From the NCBI GenBank assembly GCA_003525885.1, contig DQIG01000280.1:1-7152 (forward strand): DNA of 7,152 bases, read 5' to 3'. Below are positions 1 to 6,428 of this stretch, one piece after another (position 1 is the first letter of the stretch; each line of letters starts with the position of its first letter). The translations under genes were made by a program, and so were the position numbers. The stretch is from Stenotrophomonas sp. (GTDB lineage: Bacteria > Pseudomonadota > Gammaproteobacteria > Xanthomonadales > Xanthomonadaceae). Below the pieces are notes generated by a model, which did not search any database, was not told where the DNA came from, and worked only from the letters and a program-made list of their open reading frames with translations.

Positions 1-10
1 TGGCGGGGGT

Positions 11-29
11 TGCCGGCCAGCGGCCGGCA
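11..29. repeat. GC-rich hairpin abutting the glutaredoxin-like gene, REP/SMAG-like
   Basis: A perfect inverted repeat, TGCCGGCC (11-18) and GGCCGGCA (22-29), has a 3-nt loop. It begins at the base next to the stop codon (30-32) of the - strand gene. No T-run follows on either strand, so it is not a classical intrinsic terminator. It looks like a degenerate member of the short palindromic repeats of Stenotrophomonas that lacks the GTAG head. A likely role is protecting or ending the mRNA 3' end. The hairpin is certain; family membership is an inference. Confidence 0.6.
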
Positions 30-260
30 TCACCGATCGACGGCCAACCAGGCCTGAACCGTGGCCGCATCAAATGGCCAATCCAGCTCACGGCCATCGG
101 CCTCGTCACGCAGCACCGGCACCCGCGCGCCATAGCGGGCTTCCAGCGCCGGCTGGTCATCCAGGAACACCGATTCGAACTCCGGCGCCCGCGCCCGGGC
201 CAGCTCGGCCAGGGCCATGTCGCACAGGTGGCAATCGTCGCGCTGGATCAGGGTCAACAC
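30..260 (-). CDS. Small glutaredoxin-like (DUF836-type) thiol protein
   Basis: This 76-residue protein has a thioredoxin-fold N-terminus: a beta strand (LTLIQ), then a CxxC redox pair Cys10-His-Leu-Cys13 at the start of a helix. The second half carries Arg-Val-Pro-Val, with Pro48 at the cis-proline position typical of glutaredoxins. Length and motif fit the short glutaredoxin-like family (Pfam Glutaredoxin-like, DUF836). Its members are presumed cytoplasmic thiol-disulfide proteins, and their partners are mostly unknown. No signal peptide is visible. The start is GTG (258-260), chosen because GGGAG (269-273 on this strand) lies 8 nt upstream and because the CxxC must sit close to the N-terminus. 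The gene is divergent from sdaA across about 100 bp and ends at a hairpin. No operon partner is visible in the window. Confidence 0.85.
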   Translation of the reverse strand: MLTLIQRDDCHLCDMALAELARARAPEFESVFLDDQPALEARYGARVPVLRDEADGRELDWPFDAATVQAWLAVDR

Positions 261-320
261 CGGTCAGGCTCCCGTGGCGGAAATGCTGCGCCGCAGCCAT
301 GGAAGTGCGGCGTGAACCGC

Positions 321-326
321 TAGAAT
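321..326 (+). promoter_or_regulatory. Possible -10 element for sdaA
   Basis: TAGAAT matches five of six positions of the sigma-70 -10 consensus and lies 34 nt before the sdaA ATG in the 100-bp divergent gap. No convincing -35 box is found 16-18 nt upstream. No strong Shine-Dalgarno precedes the ATG either, so sdaA translation may rely on a weak site. This is a suggestion only. Confidence 0.3.
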
Positions 327-360
327 AGCGGTCTCCTCCGGTACCCGCAGTACGGCAACC

Positions 361-1743
361 ATGGCTGTCAGCACGTTCGACGTTTTCAAGATCGGCATTG
401 GCCCGAGCTCCTCGCACACCGTCGGGCCGATGAAGGCCGCCGAGCGATTCATCCATCGCTGGCTGCTCGATCCGGGCCGCCTGCACGAGGTCGCGCGCAT
501 CCGCGCCGATGTCTATGGCTCGCTGGCCTTGACCGGCCGCGGCCATGGCACCGACAAGGCGATCCTGCTGGGCCTGGAAGGCCAGCGCCCGAACCTGATC
601 GACCCGGACATCATTCCGGCCACGCTGGAGCGCATCCGCAGCAGCAAGCGCATCCAGCTGATGGGCCAGCACGAGATCGCCTTCGACGAGAAGCGCGACC
701 TGGGCATGAACAAGCGCCAGAAGCTGCCGTACCACACCAACGGCATGCGCTTCACCGCGTACAACGCCGAGGATGAAGTGATCGCCACCCGCGATTACTA
801 CTCGGTCGGTGGCGGCTTCGTGGTCAACCAGGACGACGCGGCCGATGACCGCATCGTGCCCGACGAAACCCCGCTGCCCTACCCGTTCAAGAGCGGCGAC
901 GAGCTGCTGGCGCAGACCGCGCGCAGCGGCCTGAGCATCGCCCAGCTGATGTTCGAGAACGAGAAGTGCTGGCGCAGCGAAGACGAGATCCGTGCCAACC
1001 TGCGCGAGATCTGGAGCGCCATGCAGTCGTGCGTGGCGCGCGGCATCCGCGAGGAAGGCGTGCTGCCGGGCGGCCTGAAGGTGGGCCGTCGTGCGCCGGC
1101 GCTGTACCGTGAGCTTTCGTCGAAGCCGGAAGCGGCGATGCGCGATCCGCTGACCACGCTGGACTGGGTCAACCTGTACGCGCTGGCGGTGAACGAAGAG
1201 AACGCCGCCGGTGGCCGCGTGGTGACGGCGCCGACCAACGGCGCGGCCGGCGTGCTGCCGGCAGTGCTGCACTACTTCGATCGTTTCTGCCCGGGTGCGA
1301 ACGAACAGCGTGTGTTCGACTTCCTGCTGACCTCCGCAGCGATCGGCATCCTGTACAAGGAAAACGCTTCGATTTCCGGTGCCGAAGTGGGCTGCCAGGG
1401 CGAAGTGGGCGTGGCCTGCTCGATGGCCGCCGGTGGCCTGGTCGCGGCACTGGGTGGCAACCCCAGCCAGATCGAGAACGCCGCGGAAATCGGCATGGAA
1501 CACAACCTCGGCCTGACCTGCGACCCGATCGGTGGCCTGGTGCAGATCCCCTGCATCGAACGCAACGCAATGGGCGCGGTGAAGGCGATCAATGCCTCTC
1601 GCATGGCGATGCGTGGCGACGGCAAGCACAAGGTGTCGCTGGACAAGGTGATCAAGACCATGCGCGATACCGGCCGCGACATGCAGGACAAGTACAAGGA
1701 AACCAGCCGCGGTGGCCTGGCGGTGAATGTCATCGAGTGCTGA
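361..1743 (+). CDS. sdaA: L-serine ammonia-lyase (L-serine dehydratase), single-chain Fe-S type
   Basis: The product converts L-serine to pyruvate and ammonium in the cytoplasm, using a [4Fe-4S] cluster and no PLP. At 460 residues it has the usual single-chain length. The N-terminal beta domain (about 1-155) opens with GIGPSSSHTVGPM (residues 12-24) and includes the conserved His62 motif TGRGHGTDKA. The C-terminal alpha domain (about 185-460) carries GCQGEVGVACSMAAGG (344-359) and CDPIGGLVQIPC (387-398). Cys345, Cys387 and Cys398 are the expected cluster ligands. The last residue is Cys460, in NVIEC. From memory, the Legionella enzyme uses cysteines 343, 385 and 396 plus its own C-terminal Cys458 as the fourth ligand and autoinhibitor; all four here are offset by exactly +2. 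The first ATG was chosen because the conserved domain starts within about ten residues. The gene is transcribed alone, with a SMAG pair after its stop. Confidence 0.97.
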   Translation: MAVSTFDVFKIGIGPSSSHTVGPMKAAERFIHRWLLDPGRLHEVARIRADVYGSLALTGRGHGTDKAILLGLEGQRPNLIDPDIIPATLERIRSSKRIQLMGQHEIAFDEKRDLGMNKRQKLPYHTNGMRFTAYNAEDEVIATRDYYSVGGGFVVNQDDAADDRIVPDETPLPYPFKSGDELLAQTARSGLSIAQLMFENEKCWRSEDEIRANLREIWSAMQSCVARGIREEGVLPGGLKVGRRAPALYRELSSKPEAAMRDPLTTLDWVNLYALAVNEENAAGGRVVTAPTNGAAGVLPAVLHYFDRFCPGANEQRVFDFLLTSAAIGILYKENASISGAEVGCQGEVGVACSMAAGGLVAALGGNPSQIENAAEIGMEHNLGLTCDPIGGLVQIPCIERNAMGAVKAINASRMAMRGDGKHKVSLDKVIKTMRDTGRDMQDKYKETSRGGLAVNVIEC

Positions 1744-1750
1744 TGGCCCT

Positions 1751-1841
1751 GGGTAGAGTCGACCGTTGGTCGACTATCGCGCGCAGCGCGGGATTTTCGC
1801 GGTCTGATCGAAGAGCAGTCGACTGACAGTCGACTCTACCC
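1751..1841. repeat. Inverted pair of GTAG-headed REPs (SMAG-type dimer)
   Basis: The left unit is GTAG (1753-1756) followed by a perfect 8-bp hairpin, AGTCGACC (1757-1764) / GGTCGACT (1768-1775). The right unit is its mirror: AGTCGACT (1817-1824) / AGTCGACT (1828-1835), then CTAC (1836-1839). The outer 13 bases (1751-1763) are exactly complementary to 1829-1841, so the whole element can also fold as one long stem. The spacer holds a third hairpin, CGCGC-GCA-GCGCG (1778-1790), and the string GGGATTTT (1790-1797). The GTAG head and stem-loop fit the SMAG family described for S. maltophilia, which is thought to be mobilised by RAYT transposases. It sits 7 bp after the sdaA stop and probably helps end or stabilise that transcript. 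Confidence 0.9.
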
Positions 1842-1861
1842 CGTTGTCCCTGGCCGGTCGG

Positions 1862-1891
1862 ACGACACCGTCACCGCGTTCCGGTTAGGCT
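1862..1891 (+). promoter_or_regulatory. Weak candidate promoter for the exported hydrolase gene
   Basis: ACGACA (1862-1867, four of six -35 matches) is separated by 18 nt from TAGGCT (1886-1891, a loose -10). It lies between the SMAG pair and the ATG at 1919, where a promoter would be expected if the repeat insulates this gene from sdaA. No clear Shine-Dalgarno precedes the ATG. The box matches are poor. Confidence 0.2.
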
Positions 1892-1918
1892 CGGGGCTCC
1901 CTCGCCCCGGATTGCCCC

Positions 1919-2914
1919 ATGCGCGTGATCGCTGCCGCCCTGCTTGCCTGCCTTCCGCTGCCTGCCCTGGCCGCGCCCACCTACGGGCCACGGCTGGAGG
2001 GTTTCGACTACGGCTATCCAGTGAAAACCTTCGCGCTGGAATCGCAGCGGCAGCCGCTGGAGATGGCCTACCTGGACATCGCACCGAAGAAGGCGCCCAT
2101 CGGCGTGGTGGTGCTGCTGCACGGCAAGAACTTCTGTGCCGCCACCTGGAAGGAATCGATCAAGCCACTGGTTGCCGCCGGCTACCGGGTGATCGCCCCG
2201 GACCAGGTGGGCTTCTGCAAATCCAGCAAGCCCGAACGCTACCAGTACACGTTCGCACAGCTGGCAGCCAACACCCATGCCCTGCTGCAGCAGCTGCATC
2301 TGGGTGATGTACCGGTGCACCTGGTTGGTCATTCGATGGGTGGCATGCTGGCGGTACGCTACGCGTTGATGTTCCCACAGGACCTGCGCAGCCTGTCGCT
2401 GGTCAACCCGATCGGACTGGAAGACTGGAAGGCGCTGGGCGTGCCGTGGCGCAGCGTGGACGCGTGGTACGCCGGCGAAATGAACATCAGCTATGACAGC
2501 ATCCGCCGCTACCAGCTGGAGGTGTACTACGACGGCAAATGGAAGCCGGCGTATGAGCCGTGGGCGCGGATGCAGTCGGGCATGTACGAAGGGCCCGGCA
2601 AGCAGGCCGTTGCATGGAGCCAGGCGCTGGCCTCGGACATGGTGTTCAACCAGCCTGTGGTCTACGAACTGAAGAACGTGCACGTGGCGACCACGTTGTT
2701 CATCGGGCAGAAGGACCGCACCGCGATCGGCCGCGACCTGGCGCCGCCAGCGGTGAAGGCGATGCTGGGCAACTATCCGGTGCTCGGCAAGGCGGCCGCC
2801 GCAGCGATTCCCGATGCGACGCTGGTCGAGTTCGCCGAACTGGGCCATTCGCCACAGGTGCAGGACCCGAAGCAGTTCAATGCGGCGTTGTTGAAGGCCT
2901 TGAAAGCGCATTGA
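1919..2914 (+). CDS. Exported alpha/beta-fold hydrolase
   Basis: This 331-residue alpha/beta hydrolase has a full catalytic set. The strand plus oxyanion motif is VVVLLHGKN (His68-Gly69), the nucleophile elbow is GHSMGG (Ser139), the acid is probably Asp266 in IGQKDRT, and the base is His310 in LGHSP. The DQVGFCKS segment (Asp95 onward) matches the D-xx-G-xx-S turn of epoxide hydrolase and esterase relatives. The N-terminus is a signal peptide: MR, a hydrophobic stretch, then ALA-AP with likely cleavage after residue 18. LLAC at 8-11 faintly resembles a lipobox, but the hydrophobic run continues past it, so a soluble periplasmic or secreted form is preferred. The mature protein has only two cysteines, Cys73 and Cys100, which could form a disulfide. 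The substrate cannot be read from sequence; ester, lactone or epoxide hydrolysis are all possible. The gene lies alone between two SMAG pairs and converges on hom. Confidence 0.88.
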   Translation: MRVIAAALLACLPLPALAAPTYGPRLEGFDYGYPVKTFALESQRQPLEMAYLDIAPKKAPIGVVVLLHGKNFCAATWKESIKPLVAAGYRVIAPDQVGFCKSSKPERYQYTFAQLAANTHALLQQLHLGDVPVHLVGHSMGGMLAVRYALMFPQDLRSLSLVNPIGLEDWKALGVPWRSVDAWYAGEMNISYDSIRRYQLEVYYDGKWKPAYEPWARMQSGMYEGPGKQAVAWSQALASDMVFNQPVVYELKNVHVATTLFIGQKDRTAIGRDLAPPAVKAMLGNYPVLGKAAAAAIPDATLVEFAELGHSPQVQDPKQFNAALLKALKAH

Positions 2915-2928
2915 ACGGCAGCCCTCCC

Positions 2929-3010
2929 CTGTAGAGCCGAGCCCATGCTCGGCTCATCCGGCAGGAGGGGATTTTGTCAGCAGCAGCCGAGCGCAGGCTC
3001 GGCTCTACAG
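2929..3010. repeat. Second SMAG-type inverted pair, between convergent genes
   Basis: The left unit is GTAG (2931-2934) with hairpin AGCCGAGC (2935-2942) / GCTCGGCT (2947-2954). The right unit is AGCCGAGC (2985-2992) / GCTCGGCT (2997-3004) followed by CTAC (3005-3008). The outer arms 2929-2942 and 2997-3010 are perfectly complementary over 14 bp. The stem sequence differs completely from the 1751-1841 pair, but the GTAG head, 8-bp stem, inverted layout and a GGGATTTT string in the spacer (2968-2975) are shared. It lies 14 bp after the hydrolase stop and 11 bp from the hom stop, so it probably serves both convergent transcripts as an end or barrier. No T-run is present. Confidence 0.92.
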
Positions 3011-3021
3011 CAGCGGTGCAA

Positions 3022-4089
3022 TCAGCCCACGATCCGCAACACGTCATCCAGCAACGCGGCGGCGGTGACTTCCGCGCCCGCCCCCGGGCCCTGGATCAAC
3101 AAGGGCTGGCGTTGATAGCGATCGCTGTGGATGGCCACGCGGTTGTCGGTGCCCGCCCCCTGCGCCAGCGGGTGATCGGCCGGCAGCTCGCGCAGGCCGA
3201 CCTGCGCACCCTCGCCGTCAACGCGGCCAACGAAACGCAACACGCGGCCGTTGTCACGTGCCTGCTGCCAACGCGCTTGCAGCGGCGCATCCAGCTGCTC
3301 AAGTGCAGCCACTGCGTCCTCCAGCGGCAACGCTGCCAGCGCTTCAGGCACCAGTGAATCCACCTGCACCTGCGAAGCATCCAGCGCCAGCCCACTGCTG
3401 CGCGCCAGGATCAGCAGCTTGCGCCGCACGTCTTCGCCGGACAGGTCCAGGCGCGGATCGGGTTCGGTGTAACCGGCCGCCAGCGCCTCGCGCACCGCCG
3501 CAGAGAATGGCGACTGGCCGTCATAGCGATGGAACAACCACGCCAGCGAACCAGACAGCACGCCCTCGATGGCGTGGATGTGATCTCCCCCTGCCACCAG
3601 CGCGCGCAGGCTGCTCAACAGCGGCAGGCCGGCACCGACGGTGGCACTGTCGCCATAGCGCGCACCACTGTCTGCGCAGCTCTCGGCGATGGCCGTGGCG
3701 CGTGCCAGCTGCGCACCGCGGCCCAGCTTGTTGGCGGTTACCACGTGCACGCCACGCGCCAGCCACTGCACGTGACGTGCGGCCACGTCTTCGCTGGCGG
3801 TGGCATCGACCACCACGTCGCCGCGCTCGAGACCTTCGGTACTGGCCCACGGCGGCGAATTTTGACCATCACGCGGCGCACGCCGCGCCAGCTCCAGCGG
3901 CAACGCCAGATCGCGATCGATCGCCAGCGCGGTGCGCGAGTTGGCCAGCCACTGCACGCTGGGCAGTTCCAGCCCACGTGCCTGCAGCGTCTGATAGCGC
4001 TGCACGAAGGCCGTACCCACCGTACCCGTGCCGAGCAGCGCCAGGCGCCCCGCGCCCAGCACGGGAATTTCAGCGGCGAGCGCGCTCAT
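3022..4089 (-). CDS. hom: Homoserine dehydrogenase, stand-alone, third gene of the met operon
   Basis: The enzyme reduces aspartate 4-semialdehyde to homoserine with NAD(P)H in the cytoplasm. It has 355 residues. The N-terminal Rossmann domain carries GTGTVG (20-25) and the VVDATAS strand, and VTANK ends in the conserved Lys121. The catalytic domain has EGVLSGSLAWLF (175-186) and GYTEPDPRLDLSGEDVRRK (206-224). Glu209, Asp215, Asp220 and Lys224 match the yeast catalytic set (recalled as Glu208, Asp214, Asp219, Lys223). LSGSL resembles the dehydrogenase half of fused ThrA enzymes more than the NGT form of many single enzymes. There is no aspartokinase part and no C-terminal ACT domain, so threonine feedback through ACT is not expected. 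The start ATG shares ATGA with the metB stop (4086-4089), and AGGTGG (4097-4102) lies 7 nt upstream, implying translational coupling. Its operon position suggests a supply of homoserine for methionine. It is last in the operon. Confidence 0.95.
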   Translation of the reverse strand: MSALAAEIPVLGAGRLALLGTGTVGTAFVQRYQTLQARGLELPSVQWLANSRTALAIDRDLALPLELARRAPRDGQNSPPWASTEGLERGDVVVDATASEDVAARHVQWLARGVHVVTANKLGRGAQLARATAIAESCADSGARYGDSATVGAGLPLLSSLRALVAGGDHIHAIEGVLSGSLAWLFHRYDGQSPFSAAVREALAAGYTEPDPRLDLSGEDVRRKLLILARSSGLALDASQVQVDSLVPEALAALPLEDAVAALEQLDAPLQARWQQARDNGRVLRFVGRVDGEGAQVGLRELPADHPLAQGAGTDNRVAIHSDRYQRQPLLIQGPGAGAEVTAAALLDDVLRIVG

Positions 4090-5321
4090 GCATCCACCAC
4101 CTGTTTACGGCGCGCGGCAGCATCGATCACGGCTTCGGCGCGCTGCAGCGCGGCATCCAGATCGGCCAGCAGGTCGCGCTCGGCCTCGATGCCGACCGAC
4201 AAGCGCAGCAGCCCTTCGCTGATGCCAGCGGCGGCGCGTGCTTCGGCGGTCATCGCCGCATGGGTCATGGTGGCCGGATGCGCGATCAGGCTTTCGACGC
4301 CGCCCAGCGATTCGGCCAGGGTGAAACAGCGCAGGCCATCCACGAATGCGCGCACCGCTGCGTGCGGATCATCACCGGCACAATGCGCCAGCTCGAACGA
4401 CAGCATCGCACCGAAACCGTTCTGCTGGCGGGCAGCGATGGCGTGGCCGGGGTGATCGGCCAGGCCCGGGTAGTAGACCGTACCGACCGCCGGATGCTGG
4501 TCCAGCAGGGCAACGATCGACGCGGTGTTCTCCTGGTGCACGCGCAGGCGGGCATCCAGCGTGCGCAGGCCGCGCAGGGTCAGGAATGCATCGAACGGCG
4601 AACCGGTCAGGCCCAGTGCGTTGCCCCACCACACCAGCTGCTCATGCAGTGCCGGATCGCGCGCAACCACCGCACCACCGACCACATCGCTGTGGCCATT
4701 GATGTACTTGGTCGTGGAATGCAGCACCAGGTCCGCGCCAAACGACAGCGGCTGCTGCAGCGCCGGCGACAGGAACGTGTTGTCGACCACCACGAGTGCA
4801 CCGGCCTTATGCGCGGCATCGATGACGAAGCGCAGGTCGGTGATGCGCAACAGCGGGTTGGACGGCGTTTCCACCAGCACCAGCTTTGGCTGGGTGGCCA
4901 GCGCCTGTGCCAGCGCGCGCGGATCGGTCAGGTCGGCGGTCACCAGCTCGAAGTGGCCCTTCTTCGCCAGCGCATTGAACAGGCGCCAGCTGCCACCGTA
5001 CGCATCGTGCGGCACCACCAGGGTATCGCCCGGCTGCAGCAGCGCGTTCAGCACCAGGTTGATCGCACCCATGCCGGTTGCAGTGATGACACCACCAACA
5101 CCGCCCTCCAGTTCCGCCAGCGCCTCGCCGAGCAGGTCGCGGGTCGGGTTGCCACTGCGCGTGTAGTCGTACTGGCGCTTGTTGCCAAAGCCTTCAAAGC
5201 TGAAGTTCGACGACAGCACGATCGGCGGCGTGACCGCGCCATGCGCGGTGTCCCGATCGATGCCCGCACGGACGGCGGCAGTGGTGCGACTACAGGACGG
5301 CTCGTTTGCGTGCAGGCTCAT
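4086..5321 (-). CDS. metB: Cystathionine gamma-synthase family PLP enzyme
   Basis: It most likely catalyses gamma-replacement on O-acyl-homoserine with cysteine to give cystathionine, in the cytoplasm. The 411 residues are close to the family norm. PLP-site features are all present: YTRSGNPT (Tyr53 and Arg55, which reach the neighbouring subunit's phosphate), TGMGA (82-86), Tyr108 stacking on the ring, Asp180 in VVDNTF, and the Schiff-base lysine Lys205 in HSTTKYINGHSD. The carboxylate-binding arginine is Arg373 in LRLSVGIE, and SLGGVESLI (338-346) is the usual C-terminal signature. Gamma-synthase, gamma-lyase and O-acylhomoserine sulfhydrylase are close relatives; the synthase call rests on placement between metX and hom. 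A lyase or direct sulfhydrylase activity cannot be excluded. The ATG overlaps the metX stop (ATGA, 5318-5321) and has a strong GGAGAG (5327-5332) 5 nt upstream. Confidence 0.93.
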   Translation of the reverse strand: MSLHANEPSCSRTTAAVRAGIDRDTAHGAVTPPIVLSSNFSFEGFGNKRQYDYTRSGNPTRDLLGEALAELEGGVGGVITATGMGAINLVLNALLQPGDTLVVPHDAYGGSWRLFNALAKKGHFELVTADLTDPRALAQALATQPKLVLVETPSNPLLRITDLRFVIDAAHKAGALVVVDNTFLSPALQQPLSFGADLVLHSTTKYINGHSDVVGGAVVARDPALHEQLVWWGNALGLTGSPFDAFLTLRGLRTLDARLRVHQENTASIVALLDQHPAVGTVYYPGLADHPGHAIAARQQNGFGAMLSFELAHCAGDDPHAAVRAFVDGLRCFTLAESLGGVESLIAHPATMTHAAMTAEARAAAGISEGLLRLSVGIEAERDLLADLDAALQRAEAVIDAAARRKQVVDA

Positions 5322-6349
5322 GCGGACTCTCCAGAAGTGCGGAAGGCGGTGGCGAGGATCGCGTCGATGCGATCGGTTTCTTTGAGGAAGGCATCGTGGC
5401 CGTAGGGCGAGCGCAGAACGCGCAGGCTGCCGCGGGGGCCCAGCCCTTCGACCAGGCCGACCAGGTCGGCCAGCGGCACCAGGCGGTCACCTTCCACGGC
5501 TACCACTACGGTCGGTGGCAGGATCGCGGTGGGATCGACGCGGTGCAGGTCGATCGATTCGGACAGGCGCAGGTAAGCGGTCACCGGCGTGCGCGCGACG
5601 TACTGCGCACCGGCCGCGTCGAGATAGTCTTCGGCAGCCACGCGCACCCGGCCATTGATGACTTCCGGCGCAGCATCGAAGCGCTCGCCGAACTCTTCCG
5701 GGGTGCGATAGCTGAGCATGGCGAACTGCCGGGCCAGGGCCAGGCCGTGGTCTTCGCCGCACTGCAGCTGGCCCAGCGCAACCGCGCGGCGCTGCAGTGC
5801 GCGCCAGGCGGCGGCATACGGATGCGGGCGATGTGCACCGCTGGCCAGCACCAGCTGGCGCACGCGGGCGCGATGCCGGATCGCGAACTGCTGCCCGACC
5901 AGCGCGCCGTACGAGTAACCCACGAAGGCCTTCAGCGCCCGGATACCGAGATGGTCCAGCAGCAGCGCCAATGCATCGGCCTGGTCGGCGGTATCAATCG
6001 GCACGTCCAGTGCACCGTCGGCACCGATGAAATCGAAGGCCAGCACACGCAACTGCTGCGGATCCAGCGCGCGGCCGCGGCCCACCAGGTCTTCGGCCCA
6101 GCCCTTCTCGCTGAACTGCGCGTTGGACGCCACGTGGCGATGGGCGGAAATGCCGCCGGCCAGCACCACCACCGGCGCGTTGGCCGGGCCGACCCACTCA
6201 TAGCGCAGGCGCACCGGGCTGGGGCCGGCATGGCGCATCGACAGCACCGCGGCGAACTCACCGCGCTCGGCATGCACGCGGTCTTCGACCGGCACGCTGA
6301 CGGGGACAAAGGGTTCGGGGCGAAGCGCGGTACTGGCGGCGAAGCTCAT
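5318..6349 (-). CDS. metX: Homoserine O-acyltransferase, MetX-like alpha/beta-fold, first met operon gene
   Basis: The product probably transfers an acetyl or succinyl group from CoA to homoserine, activating it for MetB. It has 343 residues from this start. MetX-family features in order: YEWVG (50-54), VVVLAGGISAHRH with the oxyanion region (60-72), the nucleophile Ser146 in GYSYGA, LSYRTPEEFGERFD (212-225), EDYLDAAG (240-247), the acid Asp288 in VEGDRLVP, and the base His318 in SPYGHDAF. The elbow GYSYGA departs from the usual G-x-SMGG of MetX. Donor choice (acetyl- or succinyl-CoA) is not decided by what is visible. The reading frame is open back to an ATG at 6433, but that codon lies inside riboswitch helix P1. 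The ATG at 6347-6349 fits the domain start and has a weak GGAT 6 nt upstream (6356-6359). Regulation is by the SAM-I riboswitch in its leader. Confidence 0.9.
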   Translation of the reverse strand: MSFAASTALRPEPFVPVSVPVEDRVHAERGEFAAVLSMRHAGPSPVRLRYEWVGPANAPVVVLAGGISAHRHVASNAQFSEKGWAEDLVGRGRALDPQQLRVLAFDFIGADGALDVPIDTADQADALALLLDHLGIRALKAFVGYSYGALVGQQFAIRHRARVRQLVLASGAHRPHPYAAAWRALQRRAVALGQLQCGEDHGLALARQFAMLSYRTPEEFGERFDAAPEVINGRVRVAAEDYLDAAGAQYVARTPVTAYLRLSESIDLHRVDPTAILPPTVVVAVEGDRLVPLADLVGLVEGLGPRGSLRVLRSPYGHDAFLKETDRIDAILATAFRTSGESA

Positions 6350-6428
6350 GGCGGGATCCGGTTGGGGAATCGGCCATCGAGCCTTCGCGGGGCCCGCGTT
6401 CGAGATGCACGTGTGGTGCATGGTTCGA
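6348..6428 (-). promoter_or_regulatory. Expression platform of the SAM-I riboswitch, likely translational
   Basis: Three competing structures are visible on the - strand. CTCGATGG (6381 down to 6374) is an exact complement of CCATCGAG (6542-6535) in the P1 5' arm, extended by GG/CC past one bulged A. The overlapping ATGGC (6377-6373) pairs with GCCAT (6352-6348), which contains the first two bases of the metX start codon. Inside that stem, GAT-CC (6371-6366) pairs with GGATC (6359-6355), the only SD-like string. Upstream is hairpin GTTCGA-ATGCAC / GTGCAT-TCGAAC (6430-6398) and a GC hairpin CGCGG-GCC-CCGCG (6398-6386). No T-run follows, arguing against an intrinsic terminator. The sequences are certain; the switching role is inferred. 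Confidence 0.7.

Noticed and set aside
157..1629. A 490-codon open frame on the - strand across sdaA
   Set aside because: It is antisense to a gene with full family motifs. Its translation is rich in His, Arg, Gln and Ala with no domain, as expected for a shadow frame in GC-rich DNA.
1871..2911. A 346-codon - strand frame opposite the exported hydrolase
   Set aside because: The + strand gene has a signal peptide and a full catalytic triad; the antisense frame has neither motif nor start context.
1751..3010. The two repeat pairs as a composite transposon around the hydrolase gene
   Set aside because: No transposase is present, the stems of the two pairs differ, and dispersed REP pairs are common between genes in this genus.
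3258..5405. A 715-codon open frame on the + strand opposite hom and metB
   Set aside because: It has low-complexity Pro/Arg/Ala composition and no recognisable domain, and it covers two well-supported - strand genes. Codon bias produces it.
6258..6377. Out-of-frame - strand ORF of 39 codons starting at ATG 6377, preceded by AAGG (6385-6382), overlapping the metX start
   Set aside because: The SD-like string is only 4 nt from the ATG, the product is Arg-rich without similarity, and the same bases are better explained as the anti-P1 and sequestor segment. A regulatory leader ORF is not excluded but has no support.
6386..6398. GC hairpin in the met leader as an intrinsic terminator
   Set aside because: The stem is perfect but is followed by AAGGCTCG, not a T-run, so classical termination is unlikely.
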